From: Bacillota bacterium
GTDB taxonomy: Bacteria > Bacillota > Limnochordia > DTU087 > JAAYGB01
NCBI GenBank assembly: GCA_012727955.1
Contig: JAAYGB010000014.1
Span: forward strand, 20,679-84,678
Length of the DNA stretch: 64,000 nucleotides
Reading direction: 5' to 3'
Every line of letters begins with the position of its first letter. The stretch's first letter is position 1. A program made the translations under genes and the position numbers. The notes below the pieces were generated by a model that saw only the letters and a list, made by a program, of their open reading frames with translations, ran no database searches and was not told where the DNA came from. Positions 8,623-17,775 of this stretch are shown here, in pieces.

Positions 8623-10093
8623 TGGAAGCTCTTCCACGATTTTTGATCTCAGTCAATCAGGAAAAAGGGGTTACCGGCTCCCGGACCTAGACGTTCCCGA
8701 ACAGGAGATCACGGAGTTGATTCCCGCTGCCCTGCTGCGGAAGGAACCGGTGCCTTTGCCCCAGGTTTCTGAGCCCGAGGTGGTGCGTCATTATACCCTT
8801 CTGTCTCGGAAAAACCACGCGGTGGACGTGGGCTTTTACCCCTTAGGTTCCTGCACGATGAAGTACAACCCTAAGGTGAACGAGGACATCGCCTCCCAGG
8901 GGGGCTTTGCCGATCTTCATCCTTACCAGCCCGAGGAGACGGTGCAGGGCATGTTGGAATTGATTTACCAGCTGGAAGACATGCTCTGTGAGATCTCGGG
9001 GTTAGCGGCCTGTACTTTGCAGCCGGCTGCCGGTGCCCACGGGGAATTGGCGGGACTGTTTTTGATTAAGGCCTACCATCGGGATCGGGGAGAGGGGGAG
9101 CAAAGAACCCAGATCATTATTCCCGACAGCGCTCATGGCACCAATCCCGCCAGTGCCGCCATGTGCGGCTATGAGGTTGTCGAGATTCCCTCCGATAATC
9201 GAGGAGGAATGGACCTGGAGGCCCTACGCCGGGCAGTGGGACCCCAGACCGCTGGGCTGATGCTAACCAACCCCAACACCTTGGGGCTCTTTGACGAGAA
9301 TACCCGGGAAATTGCCGAGCTGGTCCATCAGGCCGGCGGCCTACTTTACTATGATGGGGCCAATGCCAACGCCATCTTGGGGATCAGCCGCGCCGGAGAC
9401 ATGGGTTTTGATATCGTGCACTTCAACCTTCACAAGACCTTCTCAACGCCCCACGGCGGGGGAGGTCCAGGAGCGGGCCCCATTTGTGTCCGGGAGGATT
9501 TAGTTCCCTACCTACCGGTCCCTAGGGTGGTCAAAGGGGAGCAGGGATATGCCCTGGACTATCAACGGCCCAAGTCCATTGGCAAGATTAAGAATTTCTA
9601 TGGGAATATTGGAGTGGCGATTCGAGCCTATGCCTATATTCTCAGCCAGGGAGCTGAAGGATTACGGCGAGTCAGCGAAGTAGCGGTGCTCAACGCCAAC
9701 TACCTGCTGGCCAAACTCAAGGAGGACTTTGCTCTTCCCTATGACCGGTTCTGCAAACATGAGTTCGTACTGAGCGGCAGTCGGCAAGCTGCCCATGGGG
9801 TGCGGACCTTGGATCTGGTCAAAAGACTATTGGATTACGGGATCCACGCTCCCACCGTCTATTTCCCGCTGATTGTCGATGAAGCGATGATGATCGAACC
9901 CACGGAGACGGAGAGTAAGGAGACCTTGGATCACTTCATCGCAGTGATGAAGCAGATTGCCCGGGAGGCCCAGGAGGATCCCAATCTCCTCTTGGAGGCG
10001 CCCCACAGTACCCTTGTCCGGCGGTTAGACGAAACCAAGGCCGCCCGCCAACCCGATGTGCGGTACCAGTGGCAGCCCCAATCTCAAGGGTGA
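8615..10093 (+). CDS. gcvPB: Glycine dehydrogenase (decarboxylating) subunit 2
   Basis: A 492-residue C-terminal half of the P-protein. It holds the pyridoxal phosphate site: K274 in [16 protein letters not shown], followed by the glycine-rich loop, and upstream [15 protein letters not shown]. Start ATG at 8615 overlaps gcvPA by 8 bases and uses a ggagggg site inside gcvPA. It is the last gene of the operon; a strong hairpin at 10205-10245 ends transcription. Confidence 0.97.
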   Translation: MIDGSSSTIFDLSQSGKRGYRLPDLDVPEQEITELIPAALLRKEPVPLPQVSEPEVVRHYTLLSRKNHAVDVGFYPLGSCTMKYNPKVNEDIASQGGFADLHPYQPEETVQGMLELIYQLEDMLCEISGLAACTLQPAAGAHGELAGLFLIKAYHRDRGEGEQRTQIIIPDSAHGTNPASAAMCGYEVVEIPSDNRGGMDLEALRRAVGPQTAGLMLTNPNTLGLFDENTREIAELVHQAGGLLYYDGANANAILGISRAGDMGFDIVHFNLHKTFSTPHGGGGPGAGPICVREDLVPYLPVPRVVKGEQGYALDYQRPKSIGKIKNFYGNIGVAIRAYAYILSQGAEGLRRVSEVAVLNANYLLAKLKEDFALPYDRFCKHEFVLSGSRQAAHGVRTLDLVKRLLDYGIHAPTVYFPLIVDEAMMIEPTETESKETLDHFIAVMKQIAREAQEDPNLLLEAPHSTLVRRLDETKAARQPDVRYQWQPQSQG

Positions 10094-10204
10094 GCTTTGC
10101 CAAGGGGGATCGAGATCCGGACGGAGTTTCCCTGTATGAAGGTAGTTATCGGTAAGACCCCGAAGCTGCGGGAAACAATGATGAGATCACAACAAGGACT
10201 AAAC

Positions 10205-10245
10205 AAGAGCGGGGAGATCCACCAAAGGGTGACCTCCCCGCTCTT
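10205..10245. terminator. Bidirectional terminator between gcvPB and the prsA-type gene
   Basis: A perfect 12-base stem, AAGAGCGGGGAG (10205-10216) with CTCCCCGCTCTT (10234-10245), lies between two convergent genes. T-rich sequence follows on the forward strand (to about 10263) and short T-rich sequence on the reverse strand. Confidence 0.85.
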
Positions 10246-10269
10246 ACGTTCAATTTGTTTTTCTAGACT

Positions 10270-11154
10270 TTAGGGATGCTGCTCTAGGTGGGAGTAGCGA
10301 TCCCAGAAGACCTCGATATCGGCCTTGGCGATCAAGCCGTTAATAACCTCCTCTTGGGTTTTGGCCTTGCCCTTAATTAGCTGTTGGCGGAGGCTTTCTT
10401 CCACGTCGGAAAACTCCGGTTCCTGACGCTCCTCCAGCTTAATCAGGTGGTAGCCAAACTGGGACTGAACTACGTCACTGATCTCCCCTTCAGCCAAGGC
10501 AAAGGCCGCGTCCTCGAAGGGCTGCACCATCTGTCCCTTACCAAAGAAGCCTAAGTCACCACCGCTGGCGGCACTACCATCTTGGGAATACTCCTGGGCC
10601 AAAGCGGCAAAGTCCTCGCCGGCTTGGAGTTGAGCCAAAATCTCCCGGGCCTCTTCTTCGGTATCTACCAGGATGTGGCGAGCTCGCACTCGGACCAATT
10701 CATCTTTGTTGGCCTCGAAAAATTCCCTGGTCTCCTCCTCGGTGACGGTAACTCCCAGGACCGCGAGGCGATTGAGGACGTAGGTGAGGACAATTTCCTC
10801 TCTCAGCCGAGCTTCATCGATACCGTATTGACGTAAGTACTGAGCAAAAATCTGATCATTATTGCCAAATTGACTCTTCATTAACAGCAGCTGCATCTCA
10901 ACTTCATCATCGGTGGGCATAACACCCTGGGCCTCGGCTTCCTGGAGCAAGAGGGTTTCGATAATCAGTTGCTGGATCACCTGATCCCCCGCGGCTCGCT
11001 CCAACGTAGAGTAAAAGACATCGGTGGTAATCGGGGTTCCGTTGACGGCGACAATGGACTCCGACTCCTGCTGCGCAGCGATGCCCACCGCGGCAAAGGC
11101 CAAAGTAAACACCGCCAGTAGTGCCAACGTGACTAGCTGTCTTTGGTTCTTCAA
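10270..11154 (-). CDS. Secreted parvulin-type peptidyl-prolyl isomerase (PrsA/SurA-like foldase)
   Basis: A 294-residue exported protein with a signal peptide (LVTLALLAVFTLAFAAVGIAA), a SurA-like N-terminal helical region, a parvulin domain (about residues 155-250, VRARHILVDTEEEA, GGDLGFFGKGQMV, FGYHLIKLEE) and a short helical tail. Such proteins help secreted proteins fold outside the membrane. Unlike B. subtilis PrsA there is no lipobox cysteine after the signal, so it is probably released or only peripherally held. The TTG start has aaaggagtgg about 8 bases upstream. The gene points toward the gcv operon. Confidence 0.9.
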   Translation of the reverse strand: MKNQRQLVTLALLAVFTLAFAAVGIAAQQESESIVAVNGTPITTDVFYSTLERAAGDQVIQQLIIETLLLQEAEAQGVMPTDDEVEMQLLLMKSQFGNNDQIFAQYLRQYGIDEARLREEIVLTYVLNRLAVLGVTVTEEETREFFEANKDELVRVRARHILVDTEEEAREILAQLQAGEDFAALAQEYSQDGSAASGGDLGFFGKGQMVQPFEDAAFALAEGEISDVVQSQFGYHLIKLEERQEPEFSDVEESLRQQLIKGKAKTQEEVINGLIAKADIEVFWDRYSHLEQHP

Positions 11155-11303
11155 GTACTAATCCACTCCTTTTTTGGGTTCTAGTGAATATAGGTGATCT
11201 TCGGGGTCGGGGTACCAAGACCTGCCCAAAACTTCAGTTTCCCCAATGGGAAAGGATTGGAATTGGCAAAGGGAGAAATCATACCCATCGAGGTGACCTA
11301 ATA

Positions 11304-11528
11304 ATGGAAGATAAGTATCACATTGGAGATCAAGTGCGCCTGCGCAAGCCCCATCCCTGTGGCGGCTATGATTGGGAGATCATGCGGGTGGGGATGGATT
11401 TTCGGCTGCGCTGTCTGAATTGCGGGCGGGTGATGCTGATCCCCCGGCGTAAGTTCGAAAGGGCTCTCAAGGAAATAATCAGCACCAATTCTTCCGGAGC
11501 GGAGGAGCGGGGGGAAAGCAATGTTTAG
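11304..11528 (+). CDS. DUF951 family small protein (YyzM-like)
   Basis: A 74-residue basic protein of the DUF951 family. Visible signatures are IGDQVRLRKPHPCGG, WEIMRVGMDFRLRCLNCGR and PRRKFERALKEI; the cysteines could bind metal or nucleic acid, but the role is unknown. The ATG at 11304 has an aggtga site; the longer in-frame ATG at 11184 is unsupported. The family regularly precedes ychF in Bacillota, and here the two overlap by 8 bases. Confidence 0.9.
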   Translation: MEDKYHIGDQVRLRKPHPCGGYDWEIMRVGMDFRLRCLNCGRVMLIPRRKFERALKEIISTNSSGAEERGESNV

Positions 11529-12630
11529 TTTAGGAATCGTGGGGATGCCCAATGTCGGAAAATCCACTTTGTTTAACGCCCTGACTCGCAGTCATTCACC
11601 GGCGGAAAACTTCCCCTTTTGTACCATTGAACCCAACATCGGGGTGGTGGCCATCCCCGATCCGAGGTTAGAGGCCATTGCAGAGGTGATTCAGCCGGAA
11701 AAACTCACCCCGGCAGTGGTCCAGTTTGTGGATATCGCCGGGTTGGTGCGAGGCGCCAGTACCGGGGAGGGCCTGGGAAACCAATTTCTTGCCCATATCC
11801 GGGAAGTGGATGCCATTGTGCAAGTGGTGCGCTGCTTTAGTGACAGCAATATTACCCATGTTGAAGGCAGCGTCGACCCTGTTCGGGATGCCAAGACCGT
11901 GGAGCTAGAGCTGCTTTTGGCGGATATGGCCACGGTGGCCAATCGGAAGGAGAAAACCGCCAGGATGCTCAAGACGGGAGAGGAACGGTACCGGAGGGAG
12001 ATGGCCTGGTTAGAGGAGCTGGAGGCTCTATTGGACTCCGGCAAGCCAGCCAGGATGCTGCGGACCACCTCCCAGGAACATGCCCAGTGGCTGTCCCAGT
12101 TGTTCCTCCTCACTGCCAAACCGGTGTTGTATGCAGCCAATGTCGATGAAGACTGGCTCATTGCCGATGAGACGGAGCCCTTGGCACCCTTGGAGGAACT
12201 GCGAGCCTACGCCCGGGAGCAAGGAAGCGAAGTGGTCACCGTCAGTGCTCGCATTGAGGCGGAACTGATGGAGATGGATCCCGAAGAAGCTGCGGCCTTT
12301 CAGTCAGAATTGGGGATCTCTGAGCTAAGTTTGGGTAAACTAGTTACCGCCAGTTATCAATTGCTGGATTTATTGAGCTTTTACACCGTTAAGGGACCGG
12401 AAACCCGGGCCTGGTCCATCAAGCGGGGCACCAAGGCGCCGCAGGCCGCGGGGAAGATTCATACTGATATGGAAAAGGGCTTTATTCGGGCAGAAGTGGT
12501 ATCCTACAAGGATTTGCTCCAACAGGGCTCCTTTGCCGCTGCCCGGGACCAAGGTTTGGTCCGATCTGAAGGTAAGGACTACGAGATCGCCGACGGTGAT
12601 GTGGTGCTGTTTCGCTTCAATGTTAGCTAG
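11521..12630 (+). CDS. ychF: YchF/Obg-family ribosome-associated GTPase/ATPase
   Basis: A 369-residue YchF (OLA1-like). It has the G1 loop GIVGMPNVGKSTLFNAL at the extreme N-terminus, the G3 region QFVDIAGLVRGAS, a helical insertion (about residues 130-200) and a C-terminal TGS domain (LLSFYTVKGPETRAWSIKRG to the end, VVLFRFNVS). The family prefers ATP over GTP and binds ribosomes, modulating translation and stress responses. Length and ends are normal. It is coupled to the DUF951 gene by an 8-base overlap. Confidence 0.97.
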   Translation: MFSLGIVGMPNVGKSTLFNALTRSHSPAENFPFCTIEPNIGVVAIPDPRLEAIAEVIQPEKLTPAVVQFVDIAGLVRGASTGEGLGNQFLAHIREVDAIVQVVRCFSDSNITHVEGSVDPVRDAKTVELELLLADMATVANRKEKTARMLKTGEERYRREMAWLEELEALLDSGKPARMLRTTSQEHAQWLSQLFLLTAKPVLYAANVDEDWLIADETEPLAPLEELRAYAREQGSEVVTVSARIEAELMEMDPEEAAAFQSELGISELSLGKLVTASYQLLDLLSFYTVKGPETRAWSIKRGTKAPQAAGKIHTDMEKGFIRAEVVSYKDLLQQGSFAAARDQGLVRSEGKDYEIADGDVVLFRFNVS

Positions 12631-12647
12631 TAACGGGAAGATTGCCA

Positions 12648-12676
12648 TTGCGTCCCTTGTCCGGCAATGATATACT
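12648..12676 (+). promoter_or_regulatory. Probable sigma-A promoter for rpsF-ssb-rpsR
   Basis: TTGCGT (12648-12653), a 17-base spacer and TATACT (12671-12676) preceded by TG one base upstream (extended -10). The -35 is poor but the extended -10 compensates. The leader that follows (to 12743) contains two CCG-bearing stretches (TCCGGGG around 12698-12712) where a ribosomal protein S6:S18 autoregulatory element is often found in Bacillota. Confidence 0.5.
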
Positions 12677-12743
12677 GTAATGTGTTAATCCCTGCTCCGG
12701 GGTTGTCCGGGGCCAATGCCCATAGGGAGGAGGTGGAGCTAAG

Positions 12744-13031
12744 GTGCGCCCATACGAGATCATGCTGATTATGCAACCCAATTTAGAAGAGGAAGCCGTT
12801 GAGACCATTCTCACCCGTTTCACCGACATCATCACCAACGGTGGGGGAGAGATTCGGGAAACCGATACCTGGGGTAACCGGCGGCTGGCCTATGAAATCA
12901 AGGGGTTCACCGAAGGCTTCTATGTTGTGATCAAGTTTACCGCTGACAGTCCAACGGCGATGGAGCTCGAGCGGATTATCAAGATCACCGACGAAGTCAT
13001 TCGTTACCTGATCGTCCGAGAAGTAGCATAA
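12744..13031 (+). CDS. rpsF: Ribosomal protein bS6
   Basis: A 95-residue bS6, starting MRPYEIMLIMQPNLEEE from a GTG with gggaggaggtgg upstream. It pairs with bS18 on the 30S platform. It has the family stretch TWGNRRLAYEIKGFTEGFYVVIKF. It heads the rpsF-ssb-rpsR operon, which in many bacteria is repressed by the S6:S18 complex binding its own leader. Confidence 0.97.
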   Translation: MRPYEIMLIMQPNLEEEAVETILTRFTDIITNGGGEIRETDTWGNRRLAYEIKGFTEGFYVVIKFTADSPTAMELERIIKITDEVIRYLIVREVA

Positions 13032-13082
13032 CAGTTGTCGTCGCCGGATAGGACTTAGGTGTGAATATGGAGGGGGAGCCTC

Positions 13083-13475
13083 ATGCTAAACAAGGCGATA
13101 TTGATAGGTCGGTTAACGGCCGATCCTGAGTTGCGATATACCCAGTCCGGGACCGCAGTAGCCAATTTTCGGCTCGCGGTGGATAGACCTTTCACCAATC
13201 AAGCCGGCGAACGTGAAGCAGATTTCATCCCCATTGTCGTCTGGGATAAACAGGCAGAGACCTGCGCCAATTACTTAAGCAAAGGTCGTTTAGTTGCAGT
13301 AGAGGGTCGAATTCAGGTGCGTTCCTATGAAGCTCAAGACGGGACCCGGCGCTGGGTGACGGAAGTGGTCGCCAATGACGTTCGGTTCTTGGATAGGGGC
13401 GCCGGCGATTCCCAGAATCAAGGCTCTGCCGGACTAGAGGACGACTTGGGTATTATCGATCGAGTACCCTTTTAA
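13083..13475 (+). CDS. ssb: Single-stranded DNA-binding protein
   Basis: A 130-residue SSB with a complete OB fold ([21 protein letters not shown], residues 1 to about 105) and a very short linker of about 15 residues. The C-terminal tip ends IIDRVPF rather than the usual run of acidic residues before PF, so the partner-binding tail is weakly acidic. It coats single-stranded DNA in replication and repair. Flanked by rpsF and rpsR as in most Bacillota. Confidence 0.95.
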   Translation: MLNKAILIGRLTADPELRYTQSGTAVANFRLAVDRPFTNQAGEREADFIPIVVWDKQAETCANYLSKGRLVAVEGRIQVRSYEAQDGTRRWVTEVVANDVRFLDRGAGDSQNQGSAGLEDDLGIIDRVPF

Positions 13476-13496
13476 TCTTCCGAAGGAGTGAGCTAA

Positions 13497-13733
13497 GTGG
13501 CCAGAGATCGCAGACGGGGCCGCAGAGGAAAGAGGAAGATTTGCGCGTTCTGTGTTGATAGAGTTGGAACCATCGATTACAAGGATGTGGGACGTCTCCG
13601 CCGGTATATGACGGAGCGGGGTAAGATTCTCCCACGGCGAATTTCCGGTAATTGTGCTCGGCATCAGCGCCAGCTAACCACTGCTATCAAACGGGCGCGG
13701 CAAGTTGCCCTTTTGCCCTTTACGATAGAGTAA
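13497..13733 (+). CDS. rpsR: Ribosomal protein bS18 (zinc-binding form)
   Basis: A 78-residue bS18, starting at GTG 13497 behind gaaggag. It keeps Cys16, Cys19, Cys53 and His56 (CAFC and CARHQ), the zinc-binding C+ version of the protein. It partners bS6 in the 30S subunit. A hairpin terminator at 13782-13808 lies behind it. Confidence 0.97.
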   Translation: MARDRRRGRRGKRKICAFCVDRVGTIDYKDVGRLRRYMTERGKILPRRISGNCARHQRQLTTAIKRARQVALLPFTIE

Positions 13734-13781
13734 GAAACACAGTATTTTGGCAAAACACGGCTGCACCTATGAGCCGGAAAA

Positions 13782-13808
13782 GGGAGGGGCTATATGCTCC
13801 TCTTTTTT
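13782..13808 (+). terminator. Rho-independent terminator after rpsR
   Basis: GGAGGGGC pairs with GCTCCTC around a TATAT loop (13783-13802) and is followed by TTTTTT. It separates the ribosomal operon from the MazG-like gene. Confidence 0.8.
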
Positions 13809-13858
13809 GTCTCTAGCGCTGCCGTGGACCTACATATTGTTGCCAGGAGGGGTTGTCA

Positions 13859-14185
13859 GTGCCACTGCCGAATCAGAAGATAGGTATCGCCAAGAACATT
13901 AGAACCGTTGAGTGGCTCAAGGCCGAATTAGTAAGTGGCACCGGTGAGCTGATGCGAGGACTAGTCCGGGGTGCAGAGGACAAGATTCTAGACTCCTTGG
14001 CGGGGATTGTGGTCACCGCCTATATTTTGGCCGAGAGGTTGGGCATCGGGTTTGCGACCCTGGACGCCAAGATTGCGAGCAAAGTGAAGGCGAATATTGA
14101 ACAATCCCACGAGATCGAAGAATGGTTTGGTGATTTCTCGGCCTTAGCTCGGTACTCTGAGGAAATCCGAGGTGATAATCGGTGA
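13859..14185 (+). CDS. MazG-like family protein
   Basis: A 108-residue all-helical protein resembling the short MazG-like family of Bacillota (NIRTVEWLKAELVSGTGELMRGLVRGAEDKILDSLA, with an extended hydrophobic helix ending in AERLG). True MazG nucleotide pyrophosphatases carry EExxE and ExxD metal motifs; these are not intact here, so enzymatic activity is doubtful. The GTG at 13859 is chosen because aggagg at 13845-13850 is 8 bases away; the TTG at 13853 would be only 2 bases from it. It overlaps the yybS-like gene by 4 bases (GTGA). Confidence 0.7.
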   Translation: MPLPNQKIGIAKNIRTVEWLKAELVSGTGELMRGLVRGAEDKILDSLAGIVVTAYILAERLGIGFATLDAKIASKVKANIEQSHEIEEWFGDFSALARYSEEIRGDNR

Positions 14186-15132
14186 AAACTCCGATGGACA
14201 CGAGATCCCTAACGGAAGGGGCTATGCTCGCGGCCATTACCGTTGTCTTGGCTCTGCTGGGTGTATACTTTTTCAGCTATCTGCTGTTCATCGTTCCCGT
14301 TCCCATTGCCATTTTGGTGTACCGGCACGGGTTGCGAGCCGGAATTCTAGTTTCTGTTACTGCCGCGATGATCTCCGGGTTCTTTGGCACCATGGTGACC
14401 ACCTTTATCTTCCTCTTGGTGATTGGGCTGGTGGGGATAGCCATTGGTGGGGCATTGCGGGAGAATCAATCGGCCCCGATGGTGATGGTAATTGGATCCG
14501 GTGTTGCGGTAATCGCTTTAGTGCTGCTAACGGGCGTAGCGATGTTGTTCTTTGGCGCCGACCTGGTGGAGCGCAGCTTTGAGATGATGGAGGAAAGTTT
14601 TGAGTATGCCTACTCTCTGTATGAGAGTATGGGCGTAGATACCAGTCAAATTCTCGGTGGGGTATCGGTAGCTGAGTTAATTGCGATGATGAAAACCATC
14701 CTGCCCTCGGCGGTGGTGCTGACGGGGATTGGCATTACCTTTGTCAACTACTGGCTCACCAGAACCCTACTGCGACGCTTTACCTCCAAGGAAGTACCTT
14801 GGTTTCAACCCTTTGGGAACTGGAAATTCGCCAGCTATTTGGTGTGGGGATTTATCCTGGCCAAGGCTTTACTGTTGATTCTTCAGACCCAGAACAATCC
14901 CTTGTTGCTGCAAGTGGCGATGAACCTAGAGATAATCTTCAACTACGTGTACTTGCTGCAAGGGATGGCCATTGCCTGGTGGTTCCTTAACAATTGGCAG
15001 GTTGCCACCTTTATTCGGGTCTTATTATTGTTTTTAGCAATCACTTCTCCCGTTGCCACGATGCTCATTTTCCTCGGTGTCTTGGATACATGGTTTGACT
15101 GGCGTAAGTTGGAGAGGCAAGACAATCAGTGA
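14182..15132 (+). CDS. yybS: YybS-like DUF2232 membrane protein
   Basis: A 316-residue polytopic membrane protein of the DUF2232 family with about eight hydrophobic segments (for example [23 protein letters not shown] and [15 protein letters not shown]). It occupies the yybS place between rpsR and rplI. In B. subtilis the cyclic-di-AMP phosphodiesterase gene gdpP (yybT) lies between yybS and rplI; here it is missing. Function of the family is unknown; the fold resembles ECF transporter S components. Confident as a family, not as a function. Confidence 0.85.
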   Translation: MKTPMDTRSLTEGAMLAAITVVLALLGVYFFSYLLFIVPVPIAILVYRHGLRAGILVSVTAAMISGFFGTMVTTFIFLLVIGLVGIAIGGALRENQSAPMVMVIGSGVAVIALVLLTGVAMLFFGADLVERSFEMMEESFEYAYSLYESMGVDTSQILGGVSVAELIAMMKTILPSAVVLTGIGITFVNYWLTRTLLRRFTSKEVPWFQPFGNWKFASYLVWGFILAKALLLILQTQNNPLLLQVAMNLEIIFNYVYLLQGMAIAWWFLNNWQVATFIRVLLLFLAITSPVATMLIFLGVLDTWFDWRKLERQDNQ

Positions 15133-15146
15133 CAGGAGGCGATGAT

Positions 15147-15593
15147 ATGGAAGTCATCCTGCAGCAAGATGTCAAGGGCTTAGGAAAAAAGGGCGAGGTC
15201 GTGAAGGTGGCCGAAGGATATGCCCGTAATTTCCTTTTCCCCCGCAAATTGGCCATCGAGGCTACTAAGTCAGCTCTGCGGCAGGTGCAGGAGGAACGCA
15301 GGGTCCAAAGTCAAAAGGCCAAGCGGGAAGAGATAGAGGCCCAAGAGCTGGCCAAGGAGCTTGAGTCCAAACCCTTGGTGCTCAAGGCTAAAACCGGCGA
15401 CGGCGGCAAACTTTTCGGGTCAATCACCTCTACCGATATTGTCGACGGCTTAAAGCAAAGGGGTGTCAAAGTCGACAAGCGCCGGGTGCAGCTGGCGGAA
15501 CCCATCAAGAGTCTCGGCAGTTATCGGGTTCCCATTCGCTTGCTTCCCGGTATAGTGGCGGAATTGACGGTCCAGGTAGAGGCTGAGTCATAA
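15147..15593 (+). CDS. rplI: Ribosomal protein bL9
   Basis: A 148-residue bL9. The N-terminal domain starts [32 protein letters not shown], followed by the long connecting helix and the C-terminal domain. ATG 15147 lies 8 bases behind aggagg; the in-frame GTG at 15129 belongs to the overlap with the preceding gene and has no site. Two hairpins follow the stop. Confidence 0.97.
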   Translation: MEVILQQDVKGLGKKGEVVKVAEGYARNFLFPRKLAIEATKSALRQVQEERRVQSQKAKREEIEAQELAKELESKPLVLKAKTGDGGKLFGSITSTDIVDGLKQRGVKVDKRRVQLAEPIKSLGSYRVPIRLLPGIVAELTVQVEAES

Positions 15594-15602
15594 AGGACAA
15601 TT

Positions 15603-15650
15603 GGGGCGGAGAAACTCCGCCTCGTTTTCTTGGGCAGGCTAGTCCTGCCC
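15603..15650 (+). terminator. Terminator after rplI with a second hairpin
   Basis: GGCGGAG (15605-15611) pairs with CTCCGCC (15615-15621) and is followed by TCGTTTTCTT. A second hairpin, GGGCAGG (15632-15638) with CCTGCCC (15644-15650), lies directly ahead of the lonC ribosome site. Confidence 0.7.
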
Positions 15651-15671
15651 TAATTAGAAAGGGGTTCCGGC

Positions 15672-17654
15672 GTGAAGCTTAACCATCTTCTGTCTAGATT
15701 CAAACCAAGAAGCCCGCGGGCCGTGCGTCGAGTCAGGGATACAGACAAGCTGGCGGCACAGGTCGATGCTCTCTACGATGTCTTGACCAACCTGTATGGT
15801 CGGGAAGGGCTGATCCTGCGAGCGGGCAAAGTTGACGCCCTACACCTGATGCGCTCCGATATTCTAGAGGAGCGGGTACTGGGGCTGCAGCGCTTGGTCA
15901 AGGAGGACCCCACACTAGCGAGGATACCCATGCGGGTAGAATTATCCAATCTCATTGCCGAGCTGGAAGACTACTTGGCGGAGTTGGTAGCAAGGAAAAC
16001 GGTAGAACAACGCATTGAGAAAAAAGTGGCAGAGAAGATGCAGCAGCGGCAGGAGGAGTACGTCAAGGAACTGCGCAAGCAGGTCTTGCAAGAGGGCAAG
16101 GGCCCCGACAATCCCCATACCTTGAAGCGGTACGCGGAACTAGAGAGGCTGGAGCGGCGGAAGTTAACCAAGACCGCTTCCGAGCGGCTCCGGCCCGGTA
16201 CGGTGGAAGAGGTTGTCGGTCAGGACTCGGCCATTCGGGCCCTATTTGCCAAATGCGTGTCTCCCTATCCTCAGCATGTCATCCTTTATGGCCCTCCAGG
16301 AGTAGGAAAGACCACGGTGGCGCGCCTTGCCTTGGAGGCCGCGAAGGCGATGAAGCACAGTCCCTTTTCTCCTGAGGCGAAGTTTGTGGAGGTTGATGGC
16401 ACCACTTTGCGGTGGGATCCGAGGGAGGTTACCAATCCTTTGCTGGGTTCGGTCCATGATCCTATCTACCAGGGAGCCACCCGAGAACTGGCCGAGGGTG
16501 GTGTACCGGAACCCAAGCTGGGACTGGTGACCGAGGCCCATGGGGGAGTTTTGTTTATCGATGAGATCGGAGAAATGGATCCCATTCTGCAAAATAAGCT
16601 GCTCAAGGTTTTAGAGGACAAGCGGGTCTACTTTGATTCGGCCTATTACGATCCCTTAGATCCCAATCTACCCAAGTATATTAAAAAGCTCTTTGAGGAA
16701 GGAGCTCCCGCGGACTTTGTCCTTATCGGTGCCACCACCCGGGCTCCCCACGAGATTAACCCGGCCCTGCGTTCTCGGTGTGCCGAAGTATTTTTCCATC
16801 CCCTATCGGTGGAGGATGTAAAGACCATTGTCACCAATGCCTCGCAGCGACTGGGAGCTGCCTTAGAACCAGGGGTGGCTGACCTGATCGCGCAGCTGAC
16901 GGTGGAGGGACGTAAGGCCACGGGAATTTTGGCCGATGCCTATGGGATGGCCTTGCATGAACAAGAGGGAGAGGCCGAGGGCGTAGTGATTACCCGGGCA
17001 ATGGTGGAGGAAGTGGCCCGGGTAGGGCGACTGTCCTTTCACACCTCTTTGCAGGCCTTTGAAGGAGAAGAGGTGGGTAGAATTCTGGGCCTTGGAGTCA
17101 GTGGGTTTATCGGATCCATTATCGAAGTGGAAGCGGTGGCCTTTTCCGCTAAGGCGCCGGGGCAGGGTGCCATCCGCTTCAACGATACTGCAGGGTCCAT
17201 GGCCAAGGATTCGGTGTTTAACGCCAGTTCCGTAGTCCGCTTGGTCACCGGTGAGACCTTGGCGGATTACGATTTACACGTCAACGTGGTGGGCGGCGGC
17301 CGCATCGATGGACCTTCGGCAGGAGCCGCGGTGGTCCTGGCGATGATCAGTGCCCTGAAAGGACGCCCGATTCGCCAAGATGTGGCGGTAACGGGAGAGA
17401 TCTCCATCCAAGGTAGGCTGAGACCCGTAGGTGGGATCCCAGAAAAGCTTTACGGAGCGATGCGGGCCAATGTCCGTAAGGTCTTGATCCCTGCCGATAA
17501 CCTCCCCGATGTCCCCTCGGATATCCAAGGGCTGGAGGTTGTGGCTATAGACCGGATTGAGGAAGCCTTTGCCCATATTTTCAGTGAGGCAAAGCAAAGG
17601 CCCCTGGCACCATCCCTTTACTCCCATTCACCGGGAATTCCGGGAGCTGTATGA
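15672..17654 (+). CDS. lonC: LonC-type ATP-dependent protease (spore-former Lon family)
   Basis: A 660-residue Lon-family protease lacking the N-terminal substrate domain of LonA and with a coiled-coil N-terminal region (about residues 60-150). The AAA+ part has Walker A GPPGVGKTT (about residue 210) and Walker B VLFIDEIGEM. The protease part keeps the catalytic dyad: S549 in DGPSAGAA and K592 in GGIPEKL, 43 residues apart as in E. coli Lon. This form is typical of spore formers near rplI/dnaB. Start GTG with aaagggg upstream. Monocistronic; the gene that follows is convergent. Confidence 0.93.
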   Translation: MKLNHLLSRFKPRSPRAVRRVRDTDKLAAQVDALYDVLTNLYGREGLILRAGKVDALHLMRSDILEERVLGLQRLVKEDPTLARIPMRVELSNLIAELEDYLAELVARKTVEQRIEKKVAEKMQQRQEEYVKELRKQVLQEGKGPDNPHTLKRYAELERLERRKLTKTASERLRPGTVEEVVGQDSAIRALFAKCVSPYPQHVILYGPPGVGKTTVARLALEAAKAMKHSPFSPEAKFVEVDGTTLRWDPREVTNPLLGSVHDPIYQGATRELAEGGVPEPKLGLVTEAHGGVLFIDEIGEMDPILQNKLLKVLEDKRVYFDSAYYDPLDPNLPKYIKKLFEEGAPADFVLIGATTRAPHEINPALRSRCAEVFFHPLSVEDVKTIVTNASQRLGAALEPGVADLIAQLTVEGRKATGILADAYGMALHEQEGEAEGVVITRAMVEEVARVGRLSFHTSLQAFEGEEVGRILGLGVSGFIGSIIEVEAVAFSAKAPGQGAIRFNDTAGSMAKDSVFNASSVVRLVTGETLADYDLHVNVVGGGRIDGPSAGAAVVLAMISALKGRPIRQDVAVTGEISIQGRLRPVGGIPEKLYGAMRANVRKVLIPADNLPDVPSDIQGLEVVAIDRIEEAFAHIFSEAKQRPLAPSLYSHSPGIPGAV

Positions 17655-17665
17655 CGATAGGAAAA

Positions 17666-17695
17666 AAGGCACCTCGCTAATTCGTGGGGTGCCTT
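17666..17695 (-). terminator. Terminator for the reverse-strand unit 17776-18767
   Basis: AAGGCACC (17666-17673) pairs with GGTGCCTT (17688-17695). Read on the reverse strand the stem is followed by a T run (complement of the A tract 17662-17667), so it serves the hypothetical gene ending at 17776; it may weakly stop lonC transcripts too. Confidence 0.7.
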
Positions 17696-17775
17696 GTGGA
17701 CCTTTAATATGGACTCTCTGGTGGCTGCTTTCCGGAGGGTTAGCCCGGTGTTGGCAGCGATCTCTATCCTAAGAC

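Noticed and set aside
12690..12743. S6:S18 autoregulatory leader of rpsF as a firm feature
   Set aside because: CCG-containing stretches are there, but I could not confirm the specific bulged hairpin by eye.
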